A stretch of DNA of 64,000 nt from Paludisphaera soli (GCF_011064595.1 NZ_JAALJI010000004.1:1-64000); one strand, 5' to 3'; positions 38,225 to 48,025 are shown, numbered from the stretch's first letter. Program-made: numbers and translations. The notes: a model not told the origin generated them from the letters alone.

Positions 38225-39043
38225 TCACTCGGCCTTGGGGGCCTCGGCGGGGGCTTCAGCCTTGGGGGCCTCGGCCGGGGCTTCAGCCTTGGGGGCTTCG
38301 GCCTTGGGGGCCTCGGCGGGGGCTTCGGCCTTGGGCTCCTCCTTGGGGGCTTCGGGCTTAGGTTCCTCGGCCTTGGGGGCTTCGGGCTTGGGCTCCTCCT
38401 TGGGTTCCTCGGCCTTGGGGGCCTCGGCCGGGGCGGCGGCCGGGGCGGGCTTGTCCTTGCGGACGGCCTCGATGTGGCGGTTCAGGATGGCGGCGCGCTG
38501 GTTGTACCAATCCTTGAGGCCGGCGTTGGGGTTCACGATCCGGACGTCCTGGACGTAGTTGACGCCCTCGATCTTGCCGAAGCCGGTGAACCACGCGCCG
38601 AGGACCTCGGGGCTGACGGCGTAGGGCTTCTTGCCGTCCTTGTTCTTCAGGGTCTTGCCGTCGTCGGCGTAGCCCTTGATGAGGATGTCGAGGATCGGCG
38701 GCGGGTCGATCGAGGAGTCGACCAGGCCGGCGTCCTGCGCCGCGACGATCGCCTCGGCGACGGCGTGGCGGGCGGCCTCGAGCTTGGCCTCGACCTCGGG
38801 GGGGATGGTCGGCGGGGCGGTGTCGGCGGGGGTCTCGGCCTTCGGGGCCTCGGCCTTGGGCTCCTCGGCCTTGGGGGCCTCTTCCTTCTTCGGCTCCTCG
38901 GGCTTGGGAGCCTCGACCGGGGCTCCTGCCTTCTCAACCTCGACCTTGGCCTCCTGGGCGAACCCGCGGCCGAGGCCGACGACGCCCAGGGACACCACGA
39001 GGCCCGCGGACCATGCAAGCAAGACGTTGCGGCGCAACACCAT
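38225..39043 (-). CDS. Exported Lys/Glu/Pro/Ala-repeat protein
   Basis: The 272-residue protein has a signal or anchor segment (NVLLAWSAGLVVSLGVVGLG, cleavage near FAQE). A first charged repeat (EAPKPEEPKKEEAPKAEEPK, about 43-75) follows. Then comes a folded middle (about 80-205) with TIPPEVEAKLEAARHAV and NVNP-like loops but no known motif, and a long C-terminal (E)APKAE repeat (about 210-272). AAGGAG before the ATG at 39043 supports the start. The repeats look like flexible spacers or wall- and polymer-binding stretches. The middle domain is not recognised. Confidence 0.75.
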   Translation of the reverse strand: MVLRRNVLLAWSAGLVVSLGVVGLGRGFAQEAKVEVEKAGAPVEAPKPEEPKKEEAPKAEEPKAEAPKAETPADTAPPTIPPEVEAKLEAARHAVAEAIVAAQDAGLVDSSIDPPPILDILIKGYADDGKTLKNKDGKKPYAVSPEVLGAWFTGFGKIEGVNYVQDVRIVNPNAGLKDWYNQRAAILNRHIEAVRKDKPAPAAAPAEAPKAEEPKEEPKPEAPKAEEPKPEAPKEEPKAEAPAEAPKAEAPKAEAPAEAPKAEAPAEAPKAE

Positions 39044-39463
39044 CGTTCTCCTTTGATTCGGCTCGTCGCCGGTCGCGGCGCGGCGGTGGGATCCGTCCGC
39101 GCCCGGGGAATCCGTCGTTCCCGAGGTCGACTTCGTTTCAATCCCCGCTTCCAGTACGTCCCGGCGGAAACATCCCGCCAATGTAACGGTCGAATTTCCC
39201 CGACGCCAGGGGACGGCGGGCCCGCGAAGCCCCCGAATCGACGGCGATGGCGGTCGGCGAGCCGGCTGCGAGACGCGCGTCGGGCCGGGGATCTTCGCTG
39301 GATTATCCAGTTTGCCCGGTTTCGATCTTCTTGCGCCGGTCCTCGGGGTGGGTTGAGTTATGCCAAGGGGGTCGGATTGCCGAAATGAAGGGAGGAAGCC
39401 GTTTGGTCGCGAGATCAGGACGAGTCGCGATCGTCGCCCGGTCAGGTTTCAGGGAGGGATGCG
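39044..39463. other. Divergent intergenic region, no gene
   Basis: About 420 bases between the repeat-protein gene and the 729-residue exoprotein gene. The only structure is the palindrome CTGGAT-T-ATCCAG near 39300. The promoter positions are not clear. Confidence 0.35.
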
Positions 39464-41653
39464 ATGGGACGCTCGCCGTCGGACACCAGGAGGAGCCTGA
39501 TGCGTCGGGTTCGGCCCATCATGGAAGACCTGGAGCAGCGTCGGGTCATGACCGCGACCCCGCAGGCCGTGATGGCCGGCGGGTCGGGGGTCGATCCGAT
39601 GACCTACGCCTCCGCCCCGGTCGTCGCGCCGGGCGCGACGGGAGAGGACGCGCCGATCCTCTACACGACGACCGCCGGGCCGGGCGAGATGCAGCCGATC
39701 TCGACGGGCGAGGTCCCATACGACCCCCGCATCGCCGAGACGGGGGCCCCGGTCGTGGCGAGGGCACCTCGGGGTCGGACGGCGACCCCGGCCGCGGCCA
39801 CGCGGGCGACGCCCGGGGTCTTCTCGAACAACTTCCAGCAGTTCTCGTACACGACGCCCCGGGGGACGCGGGTCACGCTCTCGATCCAGGGCCGGGGCAG
39901 CCTGGAGGGGACGTTCGTCGACTCGGCCGGCGCCCTCAACCTGCGCTACGACCTGAGCAACGCCTACACGAAGATCGTGTCGAACGTCCACGGCGGGACC
40001 GGCCGCGCCGACCTGGCCTCGGTCATGAGCCGCGACCAGGCGGAGAGCGGGGCGATCAACAGCCTGAGCGGGATCGGCTCGCCGTTGATCGGCATGATCA
40101 ACCTCCGCCAGTTCGACCTCGTCCCCGGCGGCACGGTGAACGTCACGGCGGGCATCGGCGTGCTGGGGCTGCGGTCGGCGGGGCCGAACTCGCAGATCCA
40201 GCTCCGCGCCCTGCCGGAGAGCGTGACGCTCGACGCCTCCGAGCGGAGCGACACGACGGGCAACACGCCGACCTACAACAACAGCCTGGCGAACATCATC
40301 GACGTCGAGTCCAGCAACGGCACCGACTCGAACAACATCCAGAATCAGGTCGTCAGCGACGTCTTCTTCGTGCAGTCGCTGGCCGGCTCCGACGGCGAGT
40401 TCATCTCGGCGGGCGACTTCGCGCTGCAGTCCGACACCCGCGACCCCGGCCCGCCGCCGCCGCCGCCGGGCGTGGTGCTGACCATCGACAACATCCGAGG
40501 GAACCTGCCGGTCGTCCCCGACCTGCAGACCGACCCGCGGATCTTCGGCTACGACCCGGTCACGGGCCGCGTGCTGCGGTTCCAGGTGAATCTGAACCAG
40601 GGGACCGGCGTGGTCGACACGGCCTTCGCCCCGATCGCCGTGGCGGGCGCGCCCGAGGACGTCGGGGTGGCGCTCGGGAAGGTCGGCCGCCGCCAAGTGC
40701 TGGTGGTGAACACGGGGACGACCGCCTCGGTCTACGACGCGACCTACGGCACCGGCCTGGGCTCGTTCACCGTCCCGGCCGGGTTCAGCGAGACGGCCTC
40801 GACCGACTCGCTCACGGTGATCGGCAGCACGGCGGCGAACCAGCTCCTGCAGGTCGACCTGGCGTCGAGCCTCGCGGCCGGGACGGTCGTCGCCCCGCCG
40901 GCGAACCCCGCACCGTACACGCCCCCCGCCGGCGTCTCGCTGCTCGGCGGGATCACCGGCCTGCCGGGCTCGTTCCAGGTCTATTCCACGGTCGGGGCGG
41001 CCTTCAACACGCTCCAGCCGCTGCAGGACCAGCTCGGCTACCTGAACGTCGCGGCCGTGACCACGACGACCGACCCCCAGGGCGGCCTCAATCTGGTGAA
41101 CCGCTTCAGCACGACCCAGCTCCAGGCGTTCGCGCCGGGCGGGAACTACACGCCGATCCCCGGCGGCAACCCGAACGACGTCGGCACCTCGGTCGGCAGC
41201 ATCGACCGCAGCATCGCCGTGAACACCGGCCTCGCCAACGGCGCCTCGGCGCCGAACACGATCCAGCTCTTCAGCCAGCAGACCCAGACCCGGCGCGGGA
41301 CGGTGGTCCTGGACTACGGCAACCAGCTCTCCGACCTGAGCGAGGGCTTCCGCCCCGACCTCGCCGGCTCCGTCCTGATCGACGTCCAGGGGACGATCCA
41401 GTCGATCCGGGGGACGACGGCCGACGGAATGGTGCTGAACAACGCGGGGCTGCTGAACCTCGTCTCGTTCCAGCAGGTGACGAACTCGGCGATCGTCGGC
41501 GAGCCGGTGGGGCACATCCGCATCAACCGCCGCGACAACGTGACGATCTCGTCGACGGCCCGCTCGGTGGCCGGCCGAGGCGGCGTGACGTTCGTCCCGG
41601 CCCTCCAGCAGATCGGCCCGCTCTCGCAGACCTTCGACCGCCCGCAGCCCTGA
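39464..41653 (+). CDS. Large exported surface protein with LEQRRVMTA tag
   Basis: The 729-residue protein begins with basic residues and MEDLEQRRVMTA (about residues 21-32). This is the same type of N-terminal tag as in the Calx-beta protein, in place of a classic signal peptide. The rest is rich in Gly, Thr, Asn, Val and Ser, with beta-strand character and a Pro run (about 330-336). A propeller-like middle section begins FGYDPVTGRVLRFQVNLNQG (about 360-380). No catalytic motif is seen. AGGGAGGG precedes the ATG. It is probably a cell-surface structural or adhesion protein. Confidence 0.75.
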   Translation: MGRSPSDTRRSLMRRVRPIMEDLEQRRVMTATPQAVMAGGSGVDPMTYASAPVVAPGATGEDAPILYTTTAGPGEMQPISTGEVPYDPRIAETGAPVVARAPRGRTATPAAATRATPGVFSNNFQQFSYTTPRGTRVTLSIQGRGSLEGTFVDSAGALNLRYDLSNAYTKIVSNVHGGTGRADLASVMSRDQAESGAINSLSGIGSPLIGMINLRQFDLVPGGTVNVTAGIGVLGLRSAGPNSQIQLRALPESVTLDASERSDTTGNTPTYNNSLANIIDVESSNGTDSNNIQNQVVSDVFFVQSLAGSDGEFISAGDFALQSDTRDPGPPPPPPGVVLTIDNIRGNLPVVPDLQTDPRIFGYDPVTGRVLRFQVNLNQGTGVVDTAFAPIAVAGAPEDVGVALGKVGRRQVLVVNTGTTASVYDATYGTGLGSFTVPAGFSETASTDSLTVIGSTAANQLLQVDLASSLAAGTVVAPPANPAPYTPPAGVSLLGGITGLPGSFQVYSTVGAAFNTLQPLQDQLGYLNVAAVTTTTDPQGGLNLVNRFSTTQLQAFAPGGNYTPIPGGNPNDVGTSVGSIDRSIAVNTGLANGASAPNTIQLFSQQTQTRRGTVVLDYGNQLSDLSEGFRPDLAGSVLIDVQGTIQSIRGTTADGMVLNNAGLLNLVSFQQVTNSAIVGEPVGHIRINRRDNVTISSTARSVAGRGGVTFVPALQQIGPLSQTFDRPQP

Positions 41654-41684
41654 GCCCGGGCCCTCGACCGCACGCGAAGCGCAG

Positions 41685-41725
41685 GCCGACGGCCTCGATC
41701 CCGACCGGGGACCGAGGCCGTCGGC
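41685..41725 (+). terminator. Strong hairpin terminator between convergent genes
   Basis: GCCGACGGCCTCG (41685-41697) and its exact inverse (41713-41725) form a 13-base stem with a 15-base loop, followed by GTTTC. It lies 31 bases past the exoprotein stop and may also serve the convergent small gene. Confidence 0.75.
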
Positions 41726-41752
41726 GTTTCGAACAGCGGCTTCACAATCGGG

Positions 41753-42168
41753 TCAGTACGGCGACATCGTGCCGTCCGCGTGGGTGATGTAGCGGGCGCC
41801 CCCGTAATTGATGAGGTAGCCGGCGGGCGTGCCGTAGTAGCCCCCCGGGATCTGGTATCGCCGGGCGACGGGGGCCGCGTAGCGACCCGGCCCGAAGCCG
41901 CTCCGCCCTCGGCCCCGACCCCATCCCCAGTCGCCCCGGTTGCGGACGGGGTACGACCCCGGCTGGGCCGGGATCACCCGACCGCCGGGCGCGCCCGGGT
42001 CGTAGCCGGGCACGAGCCGACCCCCGGACGGCCCGGGTCGATCAGGACGCGACCCCCCGGGCGGCCCACGTCGATCACCCCGCCGCCCTGCGCCCGCGCC
42101 TCGACCCCGCCGGCCGCCAGGCCGAACGCCGCGACGGCCGCCATGAAGACAGTCCTGGAAGCATTCAT
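41753..42168 (-). pseudogene. Small secreted Gly/Pro/Arg-rich protein gene with a one-base frameshift
   Basis: One frame gives a signal peptide (MNASRTVFMAAVAAFGLAAG, cleavage near ARAQ) then GRPGGRVLIDPGRPG. Another frame continues naturally as PGYDPGAPGGRVIPAQPG and ends YITHADGTMSPY. Adding one G to the five-G run at 42021-42025 joins them as PGRPGGRLVPGYDPG. The restored protein would be about 138 residues, secreted and Gly/Tyr/Arg-rich. It is either a real frameshift, a slippery tract that switches the gene, or a sequencing error in the run. Confidence 0.7.
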
Positions 42169-42341
42169 CCGATCAACTCCTCGATTCGAAACCTGCGGGC
42201 GGGCGATCCTCGGCCCGCTTCCTCGGGAGGGGTGTCTCGCAAGCCTCGTGCCGAGCTTACCCCCTCGCCAGGCCCCTCCGGAGGGGCTATGATGACGAAG
42301 TCTTCATGGATGCAGGATCACGGCTTTCGGGGGCGTTCGAC

Positions 42342-45320
42342 ATGGCCCGATTCGCCATCATCGCGGGGCTGGGATTCGTCGCGGCCGGGCTCGCCGCGCG
42401 GGGCGACGACGTCCTGCCCTCGCTCGACCGCCGCATCGACTTCGAGGCCGAGGTCCGCCCGCTCCTGACCGCCCGTTGCGCGGCCTGCCACGGCCAGCAG
42501 ACCCAGAAGTCCGGCCTCCGGCTCGACCGCAAGAAGCCCGCCCTGCGCGGCGGCCACGAAGGCGCGGCCATCACCCCCGGCGACGGCGAGGGGAGCCTTC
42601 TCGTCCAGCTCGTCACCGGGCTCGACGAGGACCGCATCATGCCCCCGAAAGGGGGCCGGCTGACCGCCGACGAGGTGGCCCTCCTCCGCACCTGGATCGA
42701 CCAGGGCGCCGAGTGGCCCGAGGAAGGGGACGACCCGCGCTCCTGGTGGTCGCTCCGCCCGCTGGCCCGGCCCGCCGTCCCGGCGTCTCCCGCCTTCGCC
42801 GACGCCCCCCCCGCGCGGAACCCGATCGACGCCTTCCTCCGCGCGAAGCTCGCGGAGAAGGGACTGAAGCCCTCCCCCGAGGCCGATCGCCGCACGTTGA
42901 TCCGCCGGCTCGCCTTCGACCTGACCGGCCTGCCGCCGTCGCCCGAGGAAGTGGCCGCGTTCGTCGCCGAGCCCGACCCGCGGGCTTATGAGAAGCTCGT
43001 CGACCGCCTGCTCGCCAGCCCGCGATACGGCGAGCGCTGGGCGCGGCACTGGCTGGACGTGGCCCACTACGGGGACTCGCACGGCTACGACAAGGACAAG
43101 CCCCGGCCCAACGCCTGGCCCTATCGCGACTATGTGGTCCGCGCCTTCAACGCCGACAAGCCGTACGACCGCTTCGTCGCCGAGCAGGTGGCCGGCGACG
43201 TGCTGTTTCCGGACGATCCGGCGGCCGTCGCCGCGCTGGGGTTCCTGGCCGCCGGGCCCTGGGACTTCGTCGGCCACGCCGAGGTGTTCGAGACCAAGTC
43301 CGACGGCAAGGTCGCCCGCCACATGGACCGCGACGACATGGTGGCGGTGACGATCAACTCGTTCCTCGGCCTGACCGTCGGCTGCGCCCAGTGCCACGAC
43401 CACAAGTTCGACCCGATCGCCCAGGAGGACTACTACCGCCTCCAGGCCGTCTTCGCCGCCGTCGACCGCGCCGACCGGCCCTTTTACGACGACCCGGCCG
43501 TCGCCCGCCAGGCCCGCGACCTGCTGGCGAAGGTCGAGGAGGCCGATCGCGAACGGAAGCGGCTGGCCGACGCGGTCGCCGCCCAGGCTGGGCCCGCGCT
43601 CGCCGAGCTGGACGGCCGCATCGCCTCGGCCGGCTCGCCCGCCGCCGAGCGTCCCGAGTACGGCTACCACAGCGCCCTGGCGAGTCGCGACGACGAAGCC
43701 CGATGGGTCCAGGTGGACCTCGGCCGCACGGTCGCGATCGCCAATGTCGTCCTCTGGCCGTGTCGCGACGACTTCAACGGCATCGGCGACGGCTTCGGCT
43801 TCCCCGAGCGCTTCAAGGTCGAGGCGTCCGACGACCCGGCGTTCGCCCAGGGCGTGACGACCCTCGCCGACCGCACCGGGGCCGACGAGCCGAAGCCGGG
43901 CGTCGCCCCCCGAAGCTTCGAAGCGAAGGCCTCGGGACGCTACGTCCGCGTCACCGCGACCCGGCTGGCCGAGAGGCTGAACGACTACAATTTCGCCCTC
44001 GCCGAGCTGGAGGTCCTCGACCCCTCCGGCGCCAACGTCGCCGCCGGCGCGAAGGTCGCGGCGCTCGACACGATCGAGGCCCCGCCCCGCTGGCGGGCCG
44101 CGAACCTCGTCGACGGGATCGCGCCCGGACGCCAGTCGGCGGACGTCGAGCGGCTCAGGGCCGATCGCCGGGCCCTGCTGGCGAAGGCCGTCGACCCGGC
44201 CGTCCTCGAAGCGCAGGCGAAAGCCGAGGAGGCGATCCGCCGGCTCGATGCCGAGAAGGCCGCGCTCCCGGCCCCGAGGAAGGTCTACGCCGCCACGATC
44301 TACGACGGCGGCGACGCCCCGTTCCGCGGAACCGGGCCCGACGGCGGCCGGCCCCGGCCGATCTTCGTGCTCGATCGCGGCAGCGTGGACAAGCCCGGCA
44401 AGGAAGTCGGCCCCGGGGCCCTGAACGTCTTCCGCGAGCTTCCCGGCGAGCTGGCCGTCTCGCCCGACCGCCCCGAGGGGGAGCGTCGCGCGGCGCTGGC
44501 CAAATGGCTGGTCGACGACCGCAACCCGCTGACCTGGCGGGTGATCGTCAATCGGGTCTGGCAGTACCACTTCGGCCGGGGGATCGCGGCGACCTCCAGC
44601 GACTTCGGCAAGATGGGCCAGACGCCGACGCACCCCGAGCTGCTCGACTGGCTGGCCGCCGAGTTCCGCGACGGCCGCCGGTCGCTCAAGGACCTGCACC
44701 GTCTGATCGTGACGAGCGCCGCGTACCGCCAGGCTGCGGCCGGAAACGCCGAGGCCGAGGCGGTCGACTCCGAAGACGCCTACCTCTGGCGCTCCCCTCG
44801 CCGCAAGTTGGAGGCCGAGGCCGTCCGGGATTCGGCCCTCGCCGTCTCGGGCCTGCTCGACCCGTCGATGTACGGCCCGGCCTTCGCGGAGTTCGTGATG
44901 GAGCGGCCCGAGCACTCGCCGCACTATGAATACGACCTGATGCGTCCCGACGACCCGTCGATCCGCCGGCGGTCGATCTATCGGTTCCTGGCCCGCTCCA
45001 AGCCCCAGCCGTTCATGACGGTCCTCGACTGCGCCGACCCGTCGATGCAGGTCGACCGGCGGGGCGAGTCGGTCTCTCCGCTCCAGGCCCTGGCCCTCTA
45101 TAACAACGGGCTGATGCTCACGTGCGCGAAGGCCCTCGCCGCCCGCGTCGAGCCCGCCGGCGACCGCCGCGCCCAGGTGGCCGAAGCCTTCAAGCTGGCC
45201 CTCGCCCGCGAGCCGTCGCCCGACGAGCTGGCCGGCCTGGATGCGCTCGCCGCCGAGCACGGCGTCGCCAGCGCGTGCCGGGTGATTTTCAATATGAATG
45301 AGTTTGTGTTCGTGGATTGA
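42342..45320 (+). CDS. PSD1-type protein: planctomycete cytochrome C - DUF1549 - DUF1553
   Basis: The 992-residue protein has a signal peptide (FAIIAGLGFVAAGLAARGDD). An N-terminal planctomycete cytochrome C domain carries heme motif CAACH (46-50). DUF1549 (about 145-350) has a second CxxCH (CAQCH, 348-352). A discoidin/F5-8C-like insert (about 440-570) and DUF1553 (about 700-985) complete the chain. These envelope proteins are abundant in planctomycetes and usually pair with DUF1501, probably in redox-linked breakdown of complex substrates (inference). The start at 42342 leaves the signal peptide at the terminus; ATG 42306 is an alternative. The paired DUF1501 gene lies 0.6 kb downstream. 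Confidence 0.88.
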   Translation: MARFAIIAGLGFVAAGLAARGDDVLPSLDRRIDFEAEVRPLLTARCAACHGQQTQKSGLRLDRKKPALRGGHEGAAITPGDGEGSLLVQLVTGLDEDRIMPPKGGRLTADEVALLRTWIDQGAEWPEEGDDPRSWWSLRPLARPAVPASPAFADAPPARNPIDAFLRAKLAEKGLKPSPEADRRTLIRRLAFDLTGLPPSPEEVAAFVAEPDPRAYEKLVDRLLASPRYGERWARHWLDVAHYGDSHGYDKDKPRPNAWPYRDYVVRAFNADKPYDRFVAEQVAGDVLFPDDPAAVAALGFLAAGPWDFVGHAEVFETKSDGKVARHMDRDDMVAVTINSFLGLTVGCAQCHDHKFDPIAQEDYYRLQAVFAAVDRADRPFYDDPAVARQARDLLAKVEEADRERKRLADAVAAQAGPALAELDGRIASAGSPAAERPEYGYHSALASRDDEARWVQVDLGRTVAIANVVLWPCRDDFNGIGDGFGFPERFKVEASDDPAFAQGVTTLADRTGADEPKPGVAPRSFEAKASGRYVRVTATRLAERLNDYNFALAELEVLDPSGANVAAGAKVAALDTIEAPPRWRAANLVDGIAPGRQSADVERLRADRRALLAKAVDPAVLEAQAKAEEAIRRLDAEKAALPAPRKVYAATIYDGGDAPFRGTGPDGGRPRPIFVLDRGSVDKPGKEVGPGALNVFRELPGELAVSPDRPEGERRAALAKWLVDDRNPLTWRVIVNRVWQYHFGRGIAATSSDFGKMGQTPTHPELLDWLAAEFRDGRRSLKDLHRLIVTSAAYRQAAAGNAEAEAVDSEDAYLWRSPRRKLEAEAVRDSALAVSGLLDPSMYGPAFAEFVMERPEHSPHYEYDLMRPDDPSIRRRSIYRFLARSKPQPFMTVLDCADPSMQVDRRGESVSPLQALALYNNGLMLTCAKALAARVEPAGDRRAQVAEAFKLALAREPSPDELAGLDALAAEHGVASACRVIFNMNEFVFVD

Positions 45321-45372
45321 GGGCGGGCGGCCAGGCCGGATTCGGTCGGCACCGAGGAGTTCGTCGGGGGCG

Positions 45373-45930
45373 ATGATGACCGAGACGGCCGAGAAAACAG
45401 CCGTACCGCCGAAGCCCGGCCCGAAGTCGTCCAACTGGAGGCGAGCCGTCCGGGTCGCGCTCGTCGGCCTCTCGCTCGTCGTCGCATGGACGTGGATCAA
45501 GTCGGGCGTCTACGGGGCTTATACGCGATCGTTCGTCGACCAGATGAATCAAATCGGGCGGACCTTGAAGCCCGGCCAAGTTGGGACGGTTCGCGTGCCA
45601 AGCTTTCTGGCCGACGAGATCATCCTGCTCGCTCCCTATAGCCCATGGGGGCCGGCGGGTGCGATGCAGAGCAACGAAGAATGCCTCCTTCTCTGGTTGA
45701 AGCACCGCCGCGTTGTGACGATTGTCACTTTCCCGACGTCGTCCCTCCGGTTCGTGATGGATGGGGACTCGAATCCACCGAAGTGGAGGATCGACCCACA
45801 CGGCGAGATCCGCGTGGAGGTAGTTCACAACCCCAGCTCCAAGGGGTGGTCGGGCGCGACCCTGCGTCTTCCCGGCCCCAACAACCTGGGCCGCGTCATC
45901 GAGACATCACATGAGGTTGACAAGCCATGA
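45373..45930 (+). CDS. Small membrane protein between DUF1553 and DUF1501 genes
   Basis: The 185-residue protein has a short cytoplasmic N-terminus, one membrane segment (about 26-46: VRVALVGLSLVVAWTWI) and an exported beta-rich domain of about 135 residues. No motif is recognised. Codon use is a little less GC-rich than its neighbours. The stop overlaps the start of the DUF1501 gene by four bases (ATGA), so the two should be translated together. Its position inside the DUF1553/DUF1501 pair is unusual and suggests a role at the same envelope complex. Confidence 0.7.
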   Translation: MMTETAEKTAVPPKPGPKSSNWRRAVRVALVGLSLVVAWTWIKSGVYGAYTRSFVDQMNQIGRTLKPGQVGTVRVPSFLADEIILLAPYSPWGPAGAMQSNEECLLLWLKHRRVVTIVTFPTSSLRFVMDGDSNPPKWRIDPHGEIRVEVVHNPSSKGWSGATLRLPGPNNLGRVIETSHEVDKP

Positions 45931-47399
45931 ACCGACGTGATTTCCTGTGGCGGAGCGGGGGGGGCCTCGGCGGGCTGGCGCTGGCGAGCTTGCTAGGGGT
46001 GGACGGGCTGCTGGCGGCGGACGCGGTCGGGGGCGGGTTGAAGCTCCGGCCGGACGGGGGGCTGCATCATGCGCCGAAGGCGAAGCGGGTGGTGCAGCTG
46101 TTCATGGCCGGCGGGGCGAGCCACGTCGACCTGTTCGACTTCAAGCCGGAGCTGATCAAGCGGCACGGGCAGCCGTCGAGCTTCGGCGAGAAGGTGGAGA
46201 CGTTCCAGGACGGCCTCGGCCCCTGGCTGCGGCCGATCTGGGACTTCAAGCCCTACGGGCAGTCGGGCAAGATGCTGTCGGACGTCGTCGCGCCGCTGGG
46301 GGCGGTGGTGGACGACATCGCGTTCATCCACAACATGGTCGGCAAGACGGGCGTGCACAGCCAGGGGACGCTCTTGCAGACGACCGGCTTCAACCGGCCG
46401 GGGTTCCCGTCGATGGGGAGCTGGGTGTCTTACGGGCTCGGGCGGCTGAGCGACGACCTGCCGTCGTTCATCGTCCTCCCCGACCCGCGCGGGCTGGCCT
46501 CGAACGGGTCGAAGAACTGGGACGCGGCGTTCCTCCCCTCGCGGCACCAGGGGACCGTCGTGAACCCCGGCGCGAAGACGCCGATCGCCGACCTGTTCCC
46601 CGACGACCGCGTCGCCTTCGCCGGCCGCGCGGGGGACGACGCCGGCGTGGCCCTTTTGAACCGCCTCAACCGCGCCCACGCCGACGCCCGGCCCGGCGAC
46701 GACCGCCTCGAAGGCCGGATCCAGGGCTACGAGCTGGCCGCCCGCATGCAGCTCGCCGCGCCCGAGGCGCTCGACATCTCCAGGGAATCGCCCGAGGTCC
46801 TGAAGCTCTACGGCCTGGATCACATCCCGGAGTCTTACCCTGCCAAGATCAACGCGGAGGAGGAGACGGCCGTCTTCGGCCGCCGCTGCCTGGTGGCGCG
46901 TCGGCTGCTGGAGCGGGGCGTCCGGTTCGTGCAGATCTGGAGCGGCAACGACAACGGCTTCCCGCGCCGGAACTGGGACTCGCACGAGAACGTCGAGCAG
47001 GACCACGGCCCGCTCGCCATCGGGATGGCGCGGGGGGCGTCGGCCCTGATCCAGGACCTCAAGCGGACGGGCCTGCTGGACGACACGATCGTCCTCTGGA
47101 CCACCGAGTTCGGCCGGATGCCGTCGAGCCAGGGGGGGAAGGGCCGCGACCACAACCCCCACTGCTTCACGAGCTGGATGGCCGGCGGCGGCGTGCGGCC
47201 GGGCGTCTCGTACGGGCCCAGCGACGAGACCGGCTTCAAGCCCCTCGACCGCGAGCACCCGACCGAGGTCTACGACCTGCACGCGACGATCCTGCACCTG
47301 CTGGGGGTCGACCACACCCGGCTCACCGTCCGCAACAACGGCGTCGACCGCCGCCTGACCGACGTCCACGGGCACGTCATTCGCGACGTCCTGGCCTGA
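45927..47399 (+). CDS. Tat-exported DUF1501 protein
   Basis: The 490-residue protein has a twin-arginine signal (MNRRDFLWRSGGGLGGLALA). The DUF1501 domain belongs to the alkaline phosphatase/sulfatase-like fold, with AKRVVQLFMAGGASHVDLFD at its start and TEFGRMPSSQGGKGRDHNPH near the end. Metal-binding Asp and His candidates lie in these motifs. Exact chemistry is unknown for the family. It is coupled to the membrane protein gene upstream, and with the DUF1549/DUF1553 gene forms the common planctomycete pair. Confidence 0.9.
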   Translation: MNRRDFLWRSGGGLGGLALASLLGVDGLLAADAVGGGLKLRPDGGLHHAPKAKRVVQLFMAGGASHVDLFDFKPELIKRHGQPSSFGEKVETFQDGLGPWLRPIWDFKPYGQSGKMLSDVVAPLGAVVDDIAFIHNMVGKTGVHSQGTLLQTTGFNRPGFPSMGSWVSYGLGRLSDDLPSFIVLPDPRGLASNGSKNWDAAFLPSRHQGTVVNPGAKTPIADLFPDDRVAFAGRAGDDAGVALLNRLNRAHADARPGDDRLEGRIQGYELAARMQLAAPEALDISRESPEVLKLYGLDHIPESYPAKINAEEETAVFGRRCLVARRLLERGVRFVQIWSGNDNGFPRRNWDSHENVEQDHGPLAIGMARGASALIQDLKRTGLLDDTIVLWTTEFGRMPSSQGGKGRDHNPHCFTSWMAGGGVRPGVSYGPSDETGFKPLDREHPTEVYDLHATILHLLGVDHTRLTVRNNGVDRRLTDVHGHVIRDVLA

Positions 47400-47437
47400 T
47401 CCGCACGAATGAGACGCAGCAGCAAAGGGGCGAACCC

Positions 47438-48025
47438 GTGTCCAGGATCGACGACGAGCAGTTCCAGGCGTTCACGAGGACCACGCAGATCATCGTCGGC
47501 TCCCTGGCGGCCGGGGTGGTGATGTTCTGGGTGATCGTCACGGTCGTCCTCTCGGACGGGGGCGGTCCGAAGCCGGCGGCCGGCGGCGGGGCGGCGGGGC
47601 CGCCGATCCTCGGCCTGCCGCTCCTGACGGCGGTCTCGGTCCTCTTCGGCGCGGTCAGCGTCGTCGCGTCGATCCTCGTCCCGAAGCTCATCGTCGACGG
47701 CGCGATCGGGCAGATGGCGAAGGGGATCCGGCCCGACTCCACCACGTCGGCCCCGACGGGCGCGAAGCAGGTGGACCCCGAGAGCGAGGCGGACAAGCTC
47801 CTGCCCATCTATCAGACCCAGCTCATCATCGCATCGGCCCTGAACGAGGGGGGGGCGTTCCTCGCCGGCATCGCCTACATGATGGAAGGCCACGCCGCGG
47901 CGATCCTGGTCGCCGGCGTCCTCCTGGCCCTCCTGCTCAGCCGCTTCCCGACGGCCGAGCGCATCCAGGCCTGGATCGCGGCGCAGCTCGAACGCCTGGC
48001 CGCCAAACGCCGGGACGACTTCTGA
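47438..48025 (+). CDS. Four-transmembrane protein of unknown function
   Basis: The 195-residue protein has four hydrophobic segments: IIVGSLAAGVVMFWVIVTVV (about 19-40), LLTAVSVLFGAVSVVASILV (about 57-78), LIIASALNEGGAFLAGIAYM (about 127-147) and HAAAILVAGVLLALLLS (about 149-166). The C-terminus is basic. A GTG start at 47438 is supported by AAAGGGG seven bases upstream. The phenylalanine-rich N-terminus (IDDEQFQAFTRTTQ) precedes the first segment. The family is not recognised. It lies 38 bases after the DUF1501 gene and is probably cotranscribed. Confidence 0.7.
   Translation: MSRIDDEQFQAFTRTTQIIVGSLAAGVVMFWVIVTVVLSDGGGPKPAAGGGAAGPPILGLPLLTAVSVLFGAVSVVASILVPKLIVDGAIGQMAKGIRPDSTTSAPTGAKQVDPESEADKLLPIYQTQLIIASALNEGGAFLAGIAYMMEGHAAAILVAGVLLALLLSRFPTAERIQAWIAAQLERLAAKRRDDF

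Noticed and set aside
38225-38440. Short repeated words in the K/E/P/A gene as a possible repeat array
   Set aside because: They are codon-level repeats of a low-complexity protein tail.
42318-45500. Long minus-strand frame opposite the first PSD1-type gene
   Set aside because: It is a shadow of a well-defined gene with two CxxCH motifs on the plus strand.
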